Origin: Bacillus sp. RO2
Lineage (GTDB): Bacteria > Bacillota > Bacilli > Bacillales > Bacillaceae_I
Reading direction: 5' to 3'
DNA length: 64,000 nt
Assembly (NCBI RefSeq): GCF_012911845.1
Contig: NZ_JAAXCU010000046.1
Location: 186,001-250,000 of the forward strand
The translations under genes were made by a program, and so were the position numbers. Positions 17,407 to 26,790 of this stretch are shown one piece after another (position 1 is the stretch's first letter; every line of letters starts with the position of its first letter). A model generated the notes under the pieces. It saw only the letters and a list, made by a program, of their open reading frames with translations. It did no database searches and had not been told where the DNA came from.

Positions 17407-17832
17407 TTATTGGTTCTCTTCATTTTGTTTTTGGATGGTTTGCAAAGCTTCCACACGTTCTTTTTCTTCTTCAAAATATTGAACAAGATCACCAATACGA
17501 TCAATGGCATTCCAGCTTAAATGATGCTCAATGCCTTCTACATCTTCATAAATATTTTCCTCATTTACACCTATCACTCTTAAGAACTGCTCGAGTAATT
17601 CATGACGATATACTAATCGCTTACCGATTTTCTTTCCTTTTGAGGTAAGAACTAGTCCGCGATATTTTTCATAGATTAAGTACTGGTCTTTATCAAGTTT
17701 TTGGACCATTTTTGTTACAGAAGAGGGATGTACCGCCAATGCTTCGGCAATGTCTGAAACCCGTGCATATCCTTTTTCTTCAATCAACATGTATATCTGC
17801 TCTATGTAATCTTCCATACTTGGGGTAGGCAT
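17407..17832 (-). CDS. mntR: Manganese-responsive transcriptional regulator
   Basis: A 141-residue DtxR-family repressor that senses Mn(II) and represses manganese uptake genes. All binuclear-site ligands known from B. subtilis MntR are present: Asp8, Glu11, His77, Glu99, Glu102 and His103. The winged helix spans about residues 20-65 ([20 protein letters not shown]). The start at 17832 has GGAGGG five bases upstream and matches the family N-terminus [14 protein letters not shown]; an upstream ATG at 17856 is discounted. It lies between yqhO and lipM as in B. subtilis, but here nrdJ is inserted between mntR and lipM. No uptake genes are in the window. Confidence 0.97.
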   Translation of the reverse strand: MPTPSMEDYIEQIYMLIEEKGYARVSDIAEALAVHPSSVTKMVQKLDKDQYLIYEKYRGLVLTSKGKKIGKRLVYRHELLEQFLRVIGVNEENIYEDVEGIEHHLSWNAIDRIGDLVQYFEEEKERVEALQTIQKQNEENQ

Positions 17833-17882
17833 AATATCCCTCCGTTTCCAATCCACGTTCTAAGCCGTCATATAAAATGATA

Positions 17883-17912
17883 CCCTAACTCACGGGGGAT
17901 GACAAGTTAGGG
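17883..17912. other. Hairpin in the mntR upstream region
   Basis: CCCTAACT and AGTTAGGG pair across a 14-base loop, with CTTTGTTTAATTC following on the plus strand. It lies 50 bp upstream of mntR and no plus-strand gene precedes it, so it could be a leader structure or an operator rather than a terminator. Confidence 0.4.
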
Positions 17913-18019
17913 CTTTGTTTAATTCTTTTCGTATTGATAACTGTTGAAATGGAAGATTTGTATGTCGACTTTTACCTCTTTCAAGGTGTCTTGTATTCTC
18001 TTGTAGGCTTTGGGGTGTT

Positions 18020-18295
18020 TTCGCGTTTAAAGTGGCTTTCTCTGTTACCGTTTGGACATTCTGTGGATGTTTTTGGGCGGAGAGTGTGCTTCTCTACTAC
18101 CGTTTTTACTTCTTTTCGGTGGTTTCGGGCGGAGAGACCGCTTCTCTACTACCGTTTTTACTTCTTATCCATGGTTTCGGGTGGAGAGACCGCTTCTCTA
18201 CTACCGTTATTTCTTTTCTCATGTTGAATTGGGCGGAGACAGCGCTTCTCTACTACCGTTTTAACTTATCTGATGTGGGTTCGGGCGGAGACAAA
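18020..18295. repeat. 52-bp tandem repeat array (family 1, array b)
   Basis: Five units at exact 52-bp spacing (cores at about 18075, 18127, 18179, 18231 and 18283), with the core GGGCGGAGAGACCGCTTCTC then TACTACCGTTTT. The core resembles array a at 11.3 kb, again with self-complementary GAGA/TCTC halves. It fills the space between mntR and nrdJ. Confidence 0.88.
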
Positions 18296-18311
18296 CCCAT
18301 CTCTATCGCCA

Positions 18312-18353
18312 AAACAAAAACGAGTATGGAATACACTAGTAATCCATACTCGT
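18312..18353 (-). terminator. Terminator after nrdJ
   Basis: ACGAGTATGGA pairs perfectly with TCCATACTCGT, and TTTTGTTTTGG follows on the minus strand. It lies just past the nrdJ stop. Confidence 0.9.
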
Positions 18354-18363
18354 TTCGATAAAA

Positions 18364-20133
18364 TTATAATCCACACTTCAATTGCGCACCGCAATCTGTG
18401 CAAGTATTGCAGCCGCCAATCTCTTTAACCGTTCCAATACGACATACTGGGCAGGTATTTCCTACTTCTGATCCGTATTGTACATTGGTTGAACGTAGAT
18501 CGTTGATCGTTTCAACAAGCACTACAGGCTTTTTGACGACATCTTCCATTTGGATTTGTTCGCCTTCATCCATCGTGTTCTCTTCTGCTTTTAGCGTCAG
18601 TACCTGGGAGTCACGGCTTCCGTCCACATACACGGTACCACCTTTTGCTCCACCTTTATAAAGGCGTTCGTAAACTTTTTTAACTTGATCGACCGTATAT
18701 CCTTTCGGTGCGTTTACCGTTTTGGAAATGGAGCTGTCTATCCAGTTTTGGATGATGCATTGAACATCCGCATGTGCCTCAGGAGCAAGTTCCATAGCAG
18801 AGATGAACCAGTTTGGAAGGTTCTCTGCATCCGCTTCTGGGTTTGCATCCAAGTATTCTTGAACGATGTCCGCTTTTACTTCAATGAACTTCCCTAGACG
18901 TCCACTGCGGAAGTAAGAGAAGGAGAAGTATGGCTCAAGTCCAGTAGATACTCCTACCATCGTTCCTGTTGAACCAGTTGGAGCTACTGTTAACAGGTGA
19001 GAGTTACGGATACCTGAAGTCATGATACCTTCTTTGATATCTTCCGGCATTTTGCTCATGAAGCCTGTTTTCGTGAATGCTTCACGAAGGCGATTTGTTT
19101 CTTCTTCTGTATCACCAGTAAGGAATGGGAAGCTTCCTTTTTCTTTTCCAAGTTCCACAGAAGCACGATACGCAGTAACTGCGATTGTTTCAAATACTTT
19201 ATCAACAAGCTCATTGCCTTTTTCAGAGCCGTATTCTGTTTCACAATAGATTAGAAGATCGTGTAGGCCCATTACTCCTAGACCAACACGGCGCTCTCCT
19301 AATGCCTGCTTTTTATTTTCTTCTAAGAAGTAAGGCGTTGCATCGATTACATTATCTTGCATTCTAACGCCGACTTCTACTGTTTGTTTTAGCTTTTCAA
19401 AGTTTACTGTTTTCGTTTCCTTGTCTGCAAATTGAGCCAAGTTAACAGCTGCTAAGTTACAGACAGAAAATGGTGCGAGGGGTTGTTCTCCACATGGGTT
19501 GGTTGCTACAACCTTTTGTCCGTATGCTTTAGCATTTGTCATATCGTTGGCATTGTCGATAAAGAAGATACCAGGTTCTGCTGAGTAGGTTGCACAAATA
19601 TTGACCAGGTTCCAAAGTTCTTTTGCCTTTATCTTTCTGTACACTCTCACCTTGTGACCAAGTTTCTCCCACTCTCGTACGTCTCCAACTTCTGACCACT
19701 GCTCGTTGTAGATAGCCATTTCGTCTTTATCGTATGCTTCCACATCAGGGAAACGAAGATCAAAGTCAGCATCATTCTCAACAGCTTCCATAAACTCTTT
19801 TGTTAGGGTAATGGAGATGTTGGCTCCAGTTAGGAACTCTGAGTTATGAACGGTGTAAGTTCCACCAACTTTTAACTTCTGCTCTGCATCCTTGATGATG
19901 GCTTCTGTAAATCCGCCATATCCAGGGATGTGCTTGAAGTTTGTAACAGATTGGTACATTGTGATTTCCTGATCTGTTAATGGAGTGAACTTCAGTTTAT
20001 CCTCTGCCGCTTTTTTGATGCTTTCATCGTTTGTATTTTCAATTAGGTAGCGCAAAATTCTCGGGTTTTGCATTTTGGAAATGATGAATTCGACGATATC
20101 TGGGTGCCAGTCTGCTAGCATAATCATTTGAGC
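18364..20133 (-). CDS. nrdJ: Class II (B12-dependent) ribonucleotide reductase, exon 2
   Basis: This 3' exon encodes the remaining 589 residues of an 855-residue adenosylcobalamin-dependent reductase, which converts ribonucleotides to deoxyribonucleotides under any oxygen condition. It contains the active-site region NPCGEQPLAPFSVCNLAAVN, the later APTGSTGTMVGVSTGLEP, and a C-terminal cysteine cluster (CPVCRIGT ... CNTCTDCGAQ) likely serving as a zinc ribbon or redox tail. The first codon after the intron is GCT at 20133; the ATG at 20136 belongs to the intron's last bases and is not a real start. Without splicing the exon would have no ribosome binding site. Confidence 0.93.
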   Translation of the reverse strand, partial: AQMIMLADWHPDIVEFIISKMQNPRILRYLIENTNDESIKKAAEDKLKFTPLTDQEITMYQSVTNFKHIPGYGGFTEAIIKDAEQKLKVGGTYTVHNSEFLTGANISITLTKEFMEAVENDADFDLRFPDVEAYDKDEMAIYNEQWSEVGDVREWEKLGHKVRVYRKIKAKELWNLVNICATYSAEPGIFFIDNANDMTNAKAYGQKVVATNPCGEQPLAPFSVCNLAAVNLAQFADKETKTVNFEKLKQTVEVGVRMQDNVIDATPYFLEENKKQALGERRVGLGVMGLHDLLIYCETEYGSEKGNELVDKVFETIAVTAYRASVELGKEKGSFPFLTGDTEEETNRLREAFTKTGFMSKMPEDIKEGIMTSGIRNSHLLTVAPTGSTGTMVGVSTGLEPYFSFSYFRSGRLGKFIEVKADIVQEYLDANPEADAENLPNWFISAMELAPEAHADVQCIIQNWIDSSISKTVNAPKGYTVDQVKKVYERLYKGGAKGGTVYVDGSRDSQVLTLKAEENTMDEGEQIQMEDVVKKPVVLVETINDLRSTNVQYGSEVGNTCPVCRIGTVKEIGGCNTCTDCGAQLKCGL

Positions 20134-20453
20134 CATTTCGTTACGCCGATTCGCTTAATCGACTCTCTATGTCACCATAGAGTTCAGACCATATCTTACA
20201 CTTGTAAAAGTGTCCTCGCACTTCGGATTCGCTTGAATCCTACTCTACTCACTTCTGCCAAACTTCGGCATGTTTTCGATGGTCGTTGAACCTTCACCAT
20301 TTGACAGGTGCTTGGCTGCTGATTATCTTTGACCGCTTGTTGTTCTTAAGCATTCACGCTCACCGTTTCCAGTCACGTTGTAGCCAACAAGTCATGAAAG
20401 ACTTTCCAGCAATTCACGAGGTTTGTTTATAGACGAGGCACTTAAGCTGATTT
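20134..20453 (-). ncRNA. Group I self-splicing intron in nrdJ (320 nt, no ORF)
   Basis: The reductase reading frame stops 12 bp into this segment and resumes exactly after it, joining GGSRRG to AQMIM. Base-paired elements of a group I core are visible. P1 pairs the exon end AGACGTGGT (20462-20454) with the guide GCCTCGTCT (20439-20431), with a U-U mismatch and the required U.G pair at the splice site. P7 is GACCAT (20284-20279) with ATGGTC (20192-20187), embedded in the classic TTCAACGACC and AAGATATGGTCTGA motifs. P9 is a hairpin (20183-20162) with a GTGA tetraloop. The last base is G, as required. No homing endonuclease is encoded. Confidence 0.93.
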
Positions 20454-21251
20454 ACCACGTCTTGATCCACCTTGTTCCACAAGATGCGTCAATTTTGCAA
20501 TGTCATCCAACCATGAAACACTACCAGAAGATTTACCGTTCACTCCTCTTGCAAGCGCGTTTCGTGGACGAAGCGTTGAACCGTTTGTACCAACCCCGCC
20601 TCCGCGGCTCATGATTTCCATTACTTGTTTACGGTGTTCCGAAATTCCTTCACGGGAATCTTGCACAAACGGCATCACATAACAATTGAAGTATGTTACA
20701 TCCGTGTCAGCCCCAGCACCATATAACACACGTCCAGCTGGAACAAAGTTCATGTTAACTAGTTCATGATAGAACTTCTCAAACCATTCCTGGCGATTCT
20801 CTTCTGTCGTTTCTACCGCTGCCAAGCCTTTTGCGTTACGTTTGGCAATTTGCTCGTAGAAGACTTCTAGAGGCTTTTCAATGACATCCAGGGAACGAAC
20901 AACTACGCCTGTTTCGGCTTCACCTTGCTTTGTCAGAACTCCACGATACTCTTCTTCAATTAGTACAGAAGCCTTCTTGGTAGACCAGTCTATGTCTTGA
21001 ATGAAACCAAGACCTCTTGCAGGGAATTTGGGATCTTCTTTAATCGTTAATACAACAAAATCTCCAGCGGTAAGTGTTACTTTTTCTGTATCTTTGAATG
21101 CGTAACGATCGAGCATGACCAGGCGGGAAACACCTTTATGTGTGGTGGTCATGTCCTCTGTAATGGGGTGTACTTGAGGAAACAAGCCGATGTCCTTGTT
21201 CAAGCGTTCTACATTAATTTTCAATTTGTTTTCATTAATAGCAATGGTCAT
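20454..21251 (-). CDS. nrdJ: Class II (B12-dependent) ribonucleotide reductase, exon 1
   Basis: The 5' exon encodes residues 1-266. After an N-terminal domain of about 150 residues it includes the conserved YFNCYVMPF segment with an active-site cysteine and RGGGVGTNGSTLRPRN. It ends in LVEQGGSRRG, immediately before the intron. GAGGAG lies nine bases upstream of the ATG at 21251. Read without splicing, the frame would add only KSA before a stop, removing two thirds of the enzyme, so intron removal is needed for activity. Two NrdR-like boxes lie upstream. The gene is inserted between mntR and lipM, unlike in B. subtilis, which has no class II enzyme. Confidence 0.94.
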
Positions 21252-21346
21252 TATTACAACTCCTCTAAAACTAGTAGTTCTACCAAAAGTTACTCCTGTA
21301 AAATTTGTTTGTACAGATAAGGTATCATATCTGTTGGCAAAATATC

Positions 21347-21390
21347 AACATATAGTATATAAAATATTTTCGACACTACTATATATTGAT
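21347..21390 (-). promoter_or_regulatory. Putative paired NrdR boxes upstream of nrdJ
   Basis: Two AT-rich palindromic blocks, CAACATATAGTATAT (21347-21361) and ACTACTATATATTGAT (21375-21390), have centres about 31 bp apart. That spacing of three helical turns is the usual one for tandem NrdR sites, and the second block is close to the known ACnATATATnGTGT-like consensus. They lie about 100-140 bp before the nrdJ start. Confidence 0.5.
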
Positions 21391-21659
21391 TTTCCGCAGA
21401 ATAAATCTAAATTTGTCAAATTGTAAAAGGGTCAATTTAGGGAGGATAATCAAGAGAAACGAAGATTATAATCTATTTTCGAGGCAGAATGACTTTTTTT
21501 GTCGGTTGCGCATTTTTACGAATTATAGCGAGCCTACTGTACCAACGTTTTAAGAAAATCCTTCCTATTTGACGAAAAATATTTTTTTATTTTTCATTCT
21601 TGACTTTTTACATATCTAGTCGACTCTTTACACTACCCTACTAGATGTAGTGCAAAACA
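21391..21659. other. Non-coding stretch between nrdJ and lipM
   Basis: AT-rich sequence without a convincing reading frame, repeat or RNA structure that I can recognise, apart from the nrdJ promoter region on its left. Confidence 0.5.
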
Positions 21660-21660
21660 A

Positions 21661-21694
21661 AAAGATAACGAGAAATATGCTCCTCGTTATCTTT
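21661..21694 (-). terminator. Terminator overlapping the end of lipM
   Basis: AAAGATAACGAG pairs perfectly with CTCGTTATCTTT, followed by TTGTTTTGC on the minus strand. The lipM stop codon lies inside the 5' arm. Confidence 0.88.
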
Positions 21695-22523
21695 TATAAT
21701 TCCACTCGTCTGTGGAATATTTCTTTTCCATTATGGCATGTACTTCAGCTAATTCTGCTTCTGTCAGTTCATATGTTTCAAGTGTAATGTTAAGTCCTTT
21801 TTCAAACCCCTCATAAAAAGCCTTCTTTGCTTCTTCCATGGTAACTGGATTCTCGCGAAGAGCATTGATTGCCACCGCTTTATTTTTAAAATTCTTCTGC
21901 ATTCGTTCCTTTACGCGTTCGCTTGGGTAGTTAAACAGGCTAAACAACATGTCCTCATCAATATCTAGTAGAATGGAGCCATGCTGAAGTATGACACCTT
22001 TTTGACGTGTCTGCGCACTGCCGGCAACCTTTCTTCCTTCTACTACAAGCTCATACCAGGATGGTGCATCAAAACAAACAGAAGAACGGGGATTCTTCAA
22101 TCCTTGCTTTTCCTCTTCTGTTCTTGGAATTGCGAAGTATGCATCAAGTCCAAGCGCTTTGAAACCTTCTAAAATACCTTCTGAAATGACTCGGTATGCC
22201 TCTGTTACCGTTTGCGGCATTTCTGGATGCTCTTCCGAGACAATAACACTATAGGTTAGTTCCATGTCGTGAAGGACACCACGGCCACCTGTTGGTCTTC
22301 TAACAAACCCAAGGCCAAGTTCTTTTACACGTTCCATATTTATTTCTTTTTCTACTTTTTGAAAATAACCGACAGATAATGTCGGAGGATTCCAACCATA
22401 AAAACGGATAGTTGGTGGAATGATGCCTTTACTGTGCCAATCTAATAATGCTTCATCAAGCGCCATATTAAATGCAGGAGATTGATTTTGTGAATCAATA
22501 AACCTCCAAGTTTCTCTAGTCAT
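21687..22523 (-). CDS. lipM: Octanoyltransferase LipM
   Basis: A 278-residue cofactor transferase of the LplA/LipB/BPL fold. It moves octanoate from acyl carrier protein to the GcvH protein, the first step of lipoate assembly in Bacillus. The nucleophile is Cys150 in [10 protein letters not shown], exactly the B. subtilis position, and the conserved lysine lies in [10 protein letters not shown] near residue 165. [12 protein letters not shown] near residue 75 forms the lipoyl pocket. The start at 22523 has GAGG upstream and gives the family length; a frame from 22586 adds an unrelated extension. Its GcvH target links it functionally to the nearby gcv operon. Confidence 0.96.
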   Translation of the reverse strand: MTRETWRFIDSQNQSPAFNMALDEALLDWHSKGIIPPTIRFYGWNPPTLSVGYFQKVEKEINMERVKELGLGFVRRPTGGRGVLHDMELTYSVIVSEEHPEMPQTVTEAYRVISEGILEGFKALGLDAYFAIPRTEEEKQGLKNPRSSVCFDAPSWYELVVEGRKVAGSAQTRQKGVILQHGSILLDIDEDMLFSLFNYPSERVKERMQKNFKNKAVAINALRENPVTMEEAKKAFYEGFEKGLNITLETYELTEAELAEVHAIMEKKYSTDEWNYKR

Positions 22524-22696
22524 GTTATGTACCTCATTTATCTTTATATGATGAATTAGTCTACCAAAAGTACACCGGGATTTCAAAGTTAAAGCTTGGC
22601 AGTTTTTTATGGCCGGCTAGTAGAAAAGGATGACATTTCGGACGAGCTTTTATATAATATACTTTGGTATAAAAAGAAAAAGAGGGGTTGTCTAGT

Positions 22697-23077
22697 TTGG
22701 CTTTATACGTAACTTTAGGAATTTTGGCGGCATTTATTGTCTATTCAGTGATCATGTTTATCTACCAACGTAAAATTCTAACAACCTTAACGGAAGAAGA
22801 ATTTCGTGCTGGTTATCGTAAAGCGCAATTGATTGATGTTCGTGAACCAAAAGAGTATGAAGGCGGGCACATCCTTGGCGCAAGAAATATCCCTCTATCT
22901 CAAATGAAAATGAGAATGAGAGAGGTAAGACAAGACCAACCTGTCTATATTTATTGCCAGAACACCATGCGTAGTGGTCGTGCAGCTCAAATGTTAAAGC
23001 GTAAAGGGTACACGCAGCTTTATCAACTTAAGGGCGGCTTCAAGCAATGGGGCGGTAAAATTAGAACGAAGAATTAA
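22697..23077 (+). CDS. yqhL: Rhodanese-like domain membrane protein YqhL
   Basis: A protein of about 126 residues with an N-terminal transmembrane helix (residues 1-21) and a single rhodanese domain. The active-site loop reads YCQNTMRSGRAA, with the persulfide-forming cysteine near residue 95, and IDVREPKEYEGGHILGA is the domain's first signature. The start is taken as the TTG at 22697, since GAGGGG lies about nine bases upstream; another TTG at 22688 touches that site. It is transcribed away from lipM, as in B. subtilis, and ends in a strong terminator. The sulfur acceptor is unknown. Confidence 0.9.
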   Translation: MALYVTLGILAAFIVYSVIMFIYQRKILTTLTEEEFRAGYRKAQLIDVREPKEYEGGHILGARNIPLSQMKMRMREVRQDQPVYIYCQNTMRSGRAAQMLKRKGYTQLYQLKGGFKQWGGKIRTKN

Positions 23078-23083
23078 TAGATA

Positions 23084-23125
23084 AGAGCACTTGCAGAGTA
23101 AGTAACTGCAAGTGCTCTTTTGTGT
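23084..23125 (+). terminator. Terminator after yqhL
   Basis: AGAGCACTTGCAG pairs perfectly with CTGCAAGTGCTCT, and TTTGTGTTT follows. It lies between the convergent genes yqhL and the DinB-family gene. Confidence 0.88.
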
Positions 23126-23620
23126 TTATTGAACGGTGTTGTTTAATGTTTGGTTGATTTGATCGATGTGACGTCGCTCATGGAACCCTATTAGTTGTAC
23201 CCATTGTTGCGCAGAGAGGTCGCCGATCCAGCGGTGATTAAAGCCGTATTTATGTAAAGTCTCTTCGTTCACTTCTTGAATGAATGTGTTCAGGTTAGCT
23301 CTGGATTGCTCCAGCAAATCTATTAGTTCTGTTTTTGTGTACGGGTGTTCGGAAGGAGTAATGTCTTCCGGAGCCACCACTTTATATGTTCTGTTGGCTA
23401 GGATTTTTGCCAAATTCAATTCTTTCTCTTCTACTTCATGTTTCACTTCAATCGCTTTTCTTAGGCCGTTGGTGATCTTGTTTTCAATTAGATATAAGTG
23501 CTCTACGTTTTGAGAGACGGTCCAGAGGTTTTCGTGTTTTTGATGCAGTTGTTCTTCTGAGATTCCTTTTAATAATTCTAGCAGTTCTTCTCGTGCTTTA
23601 TAGGTTTGCTCATAGTACAT
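23126..23620 (-). CDS. DinB-family protein
   Basis: A 164-residue four-helix-bundle protein of the DinB/YfiT superfamily. Metal-ligand histidines characteristic of the superfamily are visible: one in SQNVEHLYLIENK near residue 55 and two in IGFHERRHIDQINQ near residue 150. Some members are bacillithiol-dependent thiol transferases or metal-dependent hydrolases, but no reaction can be assigned here. GGGAGGGG lies upstream of the ATG. It is convergent with yqhL and separated from the gcv operon by a 20-bp repeat array. It is not part of the B. subtilis gene order and appears to be a local insertion. Confidence 0.82.
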   Translation of the reverse strand: MYYEQTYKAREELLELLKGISEEQLHQKHENLWTVSQNVEHLYLIENKITNGLRKAIEVKHEVEEKELNLAKILANRTYKVVAPEDITPSEHPYTKTELIDLLEQSRANLNTFIQEVNEETLHKYGFNHRWIGDLSAQQWVQLIGFHERRHIDQINQTLNNTVQ

Positions 23621-23742
23621 TTGCTTTCCCCTCCCTTTGTTTCTAGTTATATCTTACGGGTTTTTGGGGAGTTTGAGAAGTGAAAAAAGATGAGGTGTGC
23701 TGATTTATGGCATTAAAGTGATAGAACGGAGTCGGCATGCTA

Positions 23743-23860
23743 CGGATATCAAGAAAAAATGAAATATATCAAGAAAAATTCCGATATATCAATAATTCTC
23801 GGGATATATCAATAATTTTCAGCATATATCAATAAAAATCACAACATATCAAGAAATCGA
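23743..23860. repeat. 20-bp tandem repeat array
   Basis: Six units spaced exactly 20 bp apart, each containing ATATATCAA followed by an A-rich variable part (for example ATATATCAATAATTCTCGGG). The unit keeps ATATCAA while the right half varies. It fills the gap between the DinB-family gene and gcvPB. Variable parts are half-degenerate copies, not unique spacers, so this is not CRISPR. Confidence 0.88.
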
Positions 23861-23913
23861 CACAATCTCACCAAATCCGACACCATTAAACCCGCAAGTT
23901 CCCGTCCAACACC

Positions 23914-23944
23914 ATAGAAAAGAGAACAGGTCCCCCTGTCCTCT
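23914..23944 (-). terminator. Terminator after gcvPB
   Basis: On the minus strand AGAGGACAGG pairs with CCTGTTCTCT, followed by TTTCTATGG. It ends the gcv operon. Confidence 0.8.
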
Positions 23945-23962
23945 CTCCAATCAAAATCTCAT

Positions 23963-25429
23963 TCAAGCTTCCTTCTGATAACGCAACACTGGCTTACGCG
24001 CTGCCAGCGTCTCATCCAATCTCTTAATCACGGTCGTATGAGGTGCTTCTTGAACGACTTCCGGATTTTCTTCCGCTTCACGCGCAATCTGGATCATCGC
24101 TTCAATGAAGGAATCCAATGTTTCTTTTGATTCCGTTTCAGTCGGCTCGATCATGATGCACTCTTCCACATTCAATGGGAAGTAAATCGTTGGCGGATGG
24201 TAGCCGAAGTCAAGCAGGCGTTTGGCGATATCCAATGTGCGAACACCAAGCTTCTTCTGACGCTTACCACTTAGCACAAATTCGTGCTTACAATGTCTGT
24301 CAAACGGTAAATCGTAGTGCTCTGCCAAACGGCGCATCATGTAATTCGCGTTCAGTACGGCATATTCCGTTACTGCTTTCAGACCATCTGGACCCATAGA
24401 ACGGATATACGTGTATGCACGAACATTAATGCCGAAGTTTCCGTAGAACGGCTTCACGCGACCGATAGATTGTGGACGATCGTAGTCGAAACCGAACGTG
24501 CCGTCTTCATTTTTCACTACTAATGGCTTAGGCAAGTAAGGGATCAAATCAGCTTTAACGCCGACTGGACCGGAACCAGGACCACCGCCACCGTGAGGGC
24601 CTGTAAATGTTTTATGCAAGTTCAGGTGAACCACGTCAAAGCCCATGTCTCCAGGACGCGCTTTGCTTAATACCGCATTCAGGTTCGCTCCGTCATAATA
24701 AAGCTTTCCGCCTGCATCATGGACGATGCGCGCCATTTCTAGAATATTCTCTTCAAAAAGGCCAAGCGTGTTCGGGTTGGTCAACATCAAAGCAGCCGTG
24801 TCTTCCCCTACCACTCTGCGAAGATCCTCTAAATCTACCAAACCGTTTTCATCGGATTTAACCGTAATGGTTTCAAGACCAGCAACAGTTGCAGAAGCCG
24901 GATTTGTTCCATGTGCGGAGTCAGGAACGATAACTTTTGTACGGTTATGGTCATTGTTTGCTTCATGGAATGCACGAATCATCATTAGACCTGTCCACTC
25001 ACCATGTGCTCCGGCCGCAGGTTGCAGTGTCACTTCATCCATTCCTGTGATTTCAATCAAGTGCTCTTGCAAGTCGTGCATCAATTCCAACGCACCTTGT
25101 ACAGTTGATTCACACTGCAATGGATGGATATGTGCAAAGCCTGGGAAGCGTGCTACGTTTTCATTGATTTTCGGGTTATATTTCATCGTACAAGAACCAA
25201 GCGGGTAGAAGCCGGAGTCCACACCGTGGTTTCGATTACTCAATGCTGTATAGTGACGCATAATATCAAGCTCGGAAACTTCCGGTAGTTCTGGTGCTTC
25301 CTCGCGGATGTATTCGCTTGGGAAAAGTTCTGCTAAATCTACTTCAGGTACATCGTTTTCAGGCAGGCTGTATCCAATACGACCTTCTCTGGACATTTCA
25401 AAAATGAGTGGTTGATTTTGCTTCTTCAT
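23963..25429 (-). CDS. gcvPB: Glycine dehydrogenase (decarboxylating) subunit 2
   Basis: A 488-residue PLP-dependent subunit of P-protein, which with GcvPA decarboxylates glycine and passes the aminomethyl group to lipoyl-GcvH. The PLP-binding lysine lies in [19 protein letters not shown] near residue 270, and [11 protein letters not shown] near 168 and GANLNAVL near 245 are further cofactor contacts. Its ATG overlaps the end of gcvPA by four bases, so the two subunits are translationally coupled. It is the last gene of gcvT-gcvPA-gcvPB. Expression is controlled through the glycine riboswitch upstream of gcvT. Confidence 0.97.
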   Translation of the reverse strand: MKKQNQPLIFEMSREGRIGYSLPENDVPEVDLAELFPSEYIREEAPELPEVSELDIMRHYTALSNRNHGVDSGFYPLGSCTMKYNPKINENVARFPGFAHIHPLQCESTVQGALELMHDLQEHLIEITGMDEVTLQPAAGAHGEWTGLMMIRAFHEANNDHNRTKVIVPDSAHGTNPASATVAGLETITVKSDENGLVDLEDLRRVVGEDTAALMLTNPNTLGLFEENILEMARIVHDAGGKLYYDGANLNAVLSKARPGDMGFDVVHLNLHKTFTGPHGGGGPGSGPVGVKADLIPYLPKPLVVKNEDGTFGFDYDRPQSIGRVKPFYGNFGINVRAYTYIRSMGPDGLKAVTEYAVLNANYMMRRLAEHYDLPFDRHCKHEFVLSGKRQKKLGVRTLDIAKRLLDFGYHPPTIYFPLNVEECIMIEPTETESKETLDSFIEAMIQIAREAEENPEVVQEAPHTTVIKRLDETLAARKPVLRYQKEA

Positions 25430-26772
25430 TGCTGATGAGCCCCCATTTCTCTCGCTAGTGTGTCAATTTCTTCTTTCGTGCGTAATTCTGTAACTGCAAG
25501 TAGCATATGGTTTTCCAGTTCAGGATAGTATGTTCCTAGGTCGTAGCCACCGATCATTCCTTTTTCAAGAAGCTTGCGGTTTACTTCTTTAATAGGAGTG
25601 GACAGTTTTACAACGAATTCGTTGAAGAACGGACCGCTGAATGTTACTTCAAGACCTGCTGCTTCTAAAGAACGCTTAGCATATTGTGCTTTTTGGATGT
25701 TTTGTACGGCCATTTCCTTCACACCCTTTTTGCCAAGGGCTGTCATGGCAACAGATGCTGCGAGTGCATTCAATGCCTGGTTGGAACAGATGTTGGAAGT
25801 CGCTTTATCACGACGGATATGTTGTTCACGTGCTTGCAGCGTCAGAACGAATCCGCGTTGGCCTTCCTCGTCCACTGTCTGACCTACTAATCTACCAGGA
25901 ACTTTACGCATCAATTTGGATGTTACCGCAAAATAACCACAATGCGGTCCACCGAATTGAGTAGGGATTCCGAATGGTTGCGCATCACCTGTTACAATAT
26001 CAGCACCAAATTTACCCGGAGGTGTCAGAGCACCAAGCGCCAACGGATTAGAAGAAACAACGAACATTCCCTTGTCTGTATGAGCAATTTTTTCAATTTC
26101 TTGCAGCGGCTCCACTTGACCGAAGAAGTTTGGATATTGAACCATTACTGCCGCAACGTCAGATGACATCATTTCTTCTAATGCAGCTACATCGGTTACT
26201 CCATTTTTCGTTGGGATCTCTACCACTTCCACATATTGTCCTTTTGCATAAGAAGTTACCACTGCTTTTGCTTCAGGGTGAACTGCGCCCGAAATAAGCA
26301 CTTTTTTCTTTTTCGTATGACCGCAAGAAAGCATCGCTGCTTCTGCGAAGGCTGTTGGGCCGTCATACATAGACGAGTTTGCCACGTCCATGCCTGTTAG
26401 TTCACAAATCATTGTTTGGAATTCAAAGATAGCTTGCAGTTCCCCTTGTGAGATCTCAGGCTGATAAGGCGTGTATGCTGTGTAAAATTCAGAACGGGAA
26501 ATAACATGGTCAACGATGACCGGCATGTAATGATCGTATACGCCAGCTCCCAAGAAGGAAGCATGCTTTCTTAAATCTTTATTTTTAGCAGCAAGCTCAC
26601 TTAACTCACGCATCAATTCTGACTCAGATTTTGCTTGTTTAATTTTCAGTTCTCCGTCAAATCGAACGCTTTCCGGGATGTCTGAAAATAGTTCGTCAAT
26701 AGTTTGTACTCCTATTACTTGAAGCATTTCTTGAATATCTTGGTCTGTCATCGGTAAATAACGATGTTTCAT
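25426..26772 (-). CDS. gcvPA: Glycine dehydrogenase (decarboxylating) subunit 1
   Basis: A 448-residue subunit of the split P-protein of the glycine cleavage system; it lacks the PLP lysine region, which is in GcvPB. The start [17 protein letters not shown] and the block [15 protein letters not shown] near residue 70 are typical. [20 protein letters not shown] and [15 protein letters not shown] complete the fold family's signatures. GGAGAGGGG precedes the ATG. It begins 19 bp after gcvT and overlaps gcvPB by four bases. Confidence 0.97.
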   Translation of the reverse strand: MKHRYLPMTDQDIQEMLQVIGVQTIDELFSDIPESVRFDGELKIKQAKSESELMRELSELAAKNKDLRKHASFLGAGVYDHYMPVIVDHVISRSEFYTAYTPYQPEISQGELQAIFEFQTMICELTGMDVANSSMYDGPTAFAEAAMLSCGHTKKKKVLISGAVHPEAKAVVTSYAKGQYVEVVEIPTKNGVTDVAALEEMMSSDVAAVMVQYPNFFGQVEPLQEIEKIAHTDKGMFVVSSNPLALGALTPPGKFGADIVTGDAQPFGIPTQFGGPHCGYFAVTSKLMRKVPGRLVGQTVDEEGQRGFVLTLQAREQHIRRDKATSNICSNQALNALAASVAMTALGKKGVKEMAVQNIQKAQYAKRSLEAAGLEVTFSGPFFNEFVVKLSTPIKEVNRKLLEKGMIGGYDLGTYYPELENHMLLAVTELRTKEEIDTLAREMGAHQQ

Positions 26773-26790
26773 GTGAGTTCCCCTCTCCGG

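Noticed and set aside
17883-17925. A plus-strand terminator upstream of mntR
   Set aside because: No plus-strand gene precedes it, so I list only a hairpin of unknown role.
20136-20442. Two separate reductase genes, or an intein, at the nrdJ interruption
   Set aside because: The second half has no ribosome binding site and its ATG consists of the last intron bases. The insert has stop codons in the nrdJ frame, so an intein is impossible, and group I core pairings are present.
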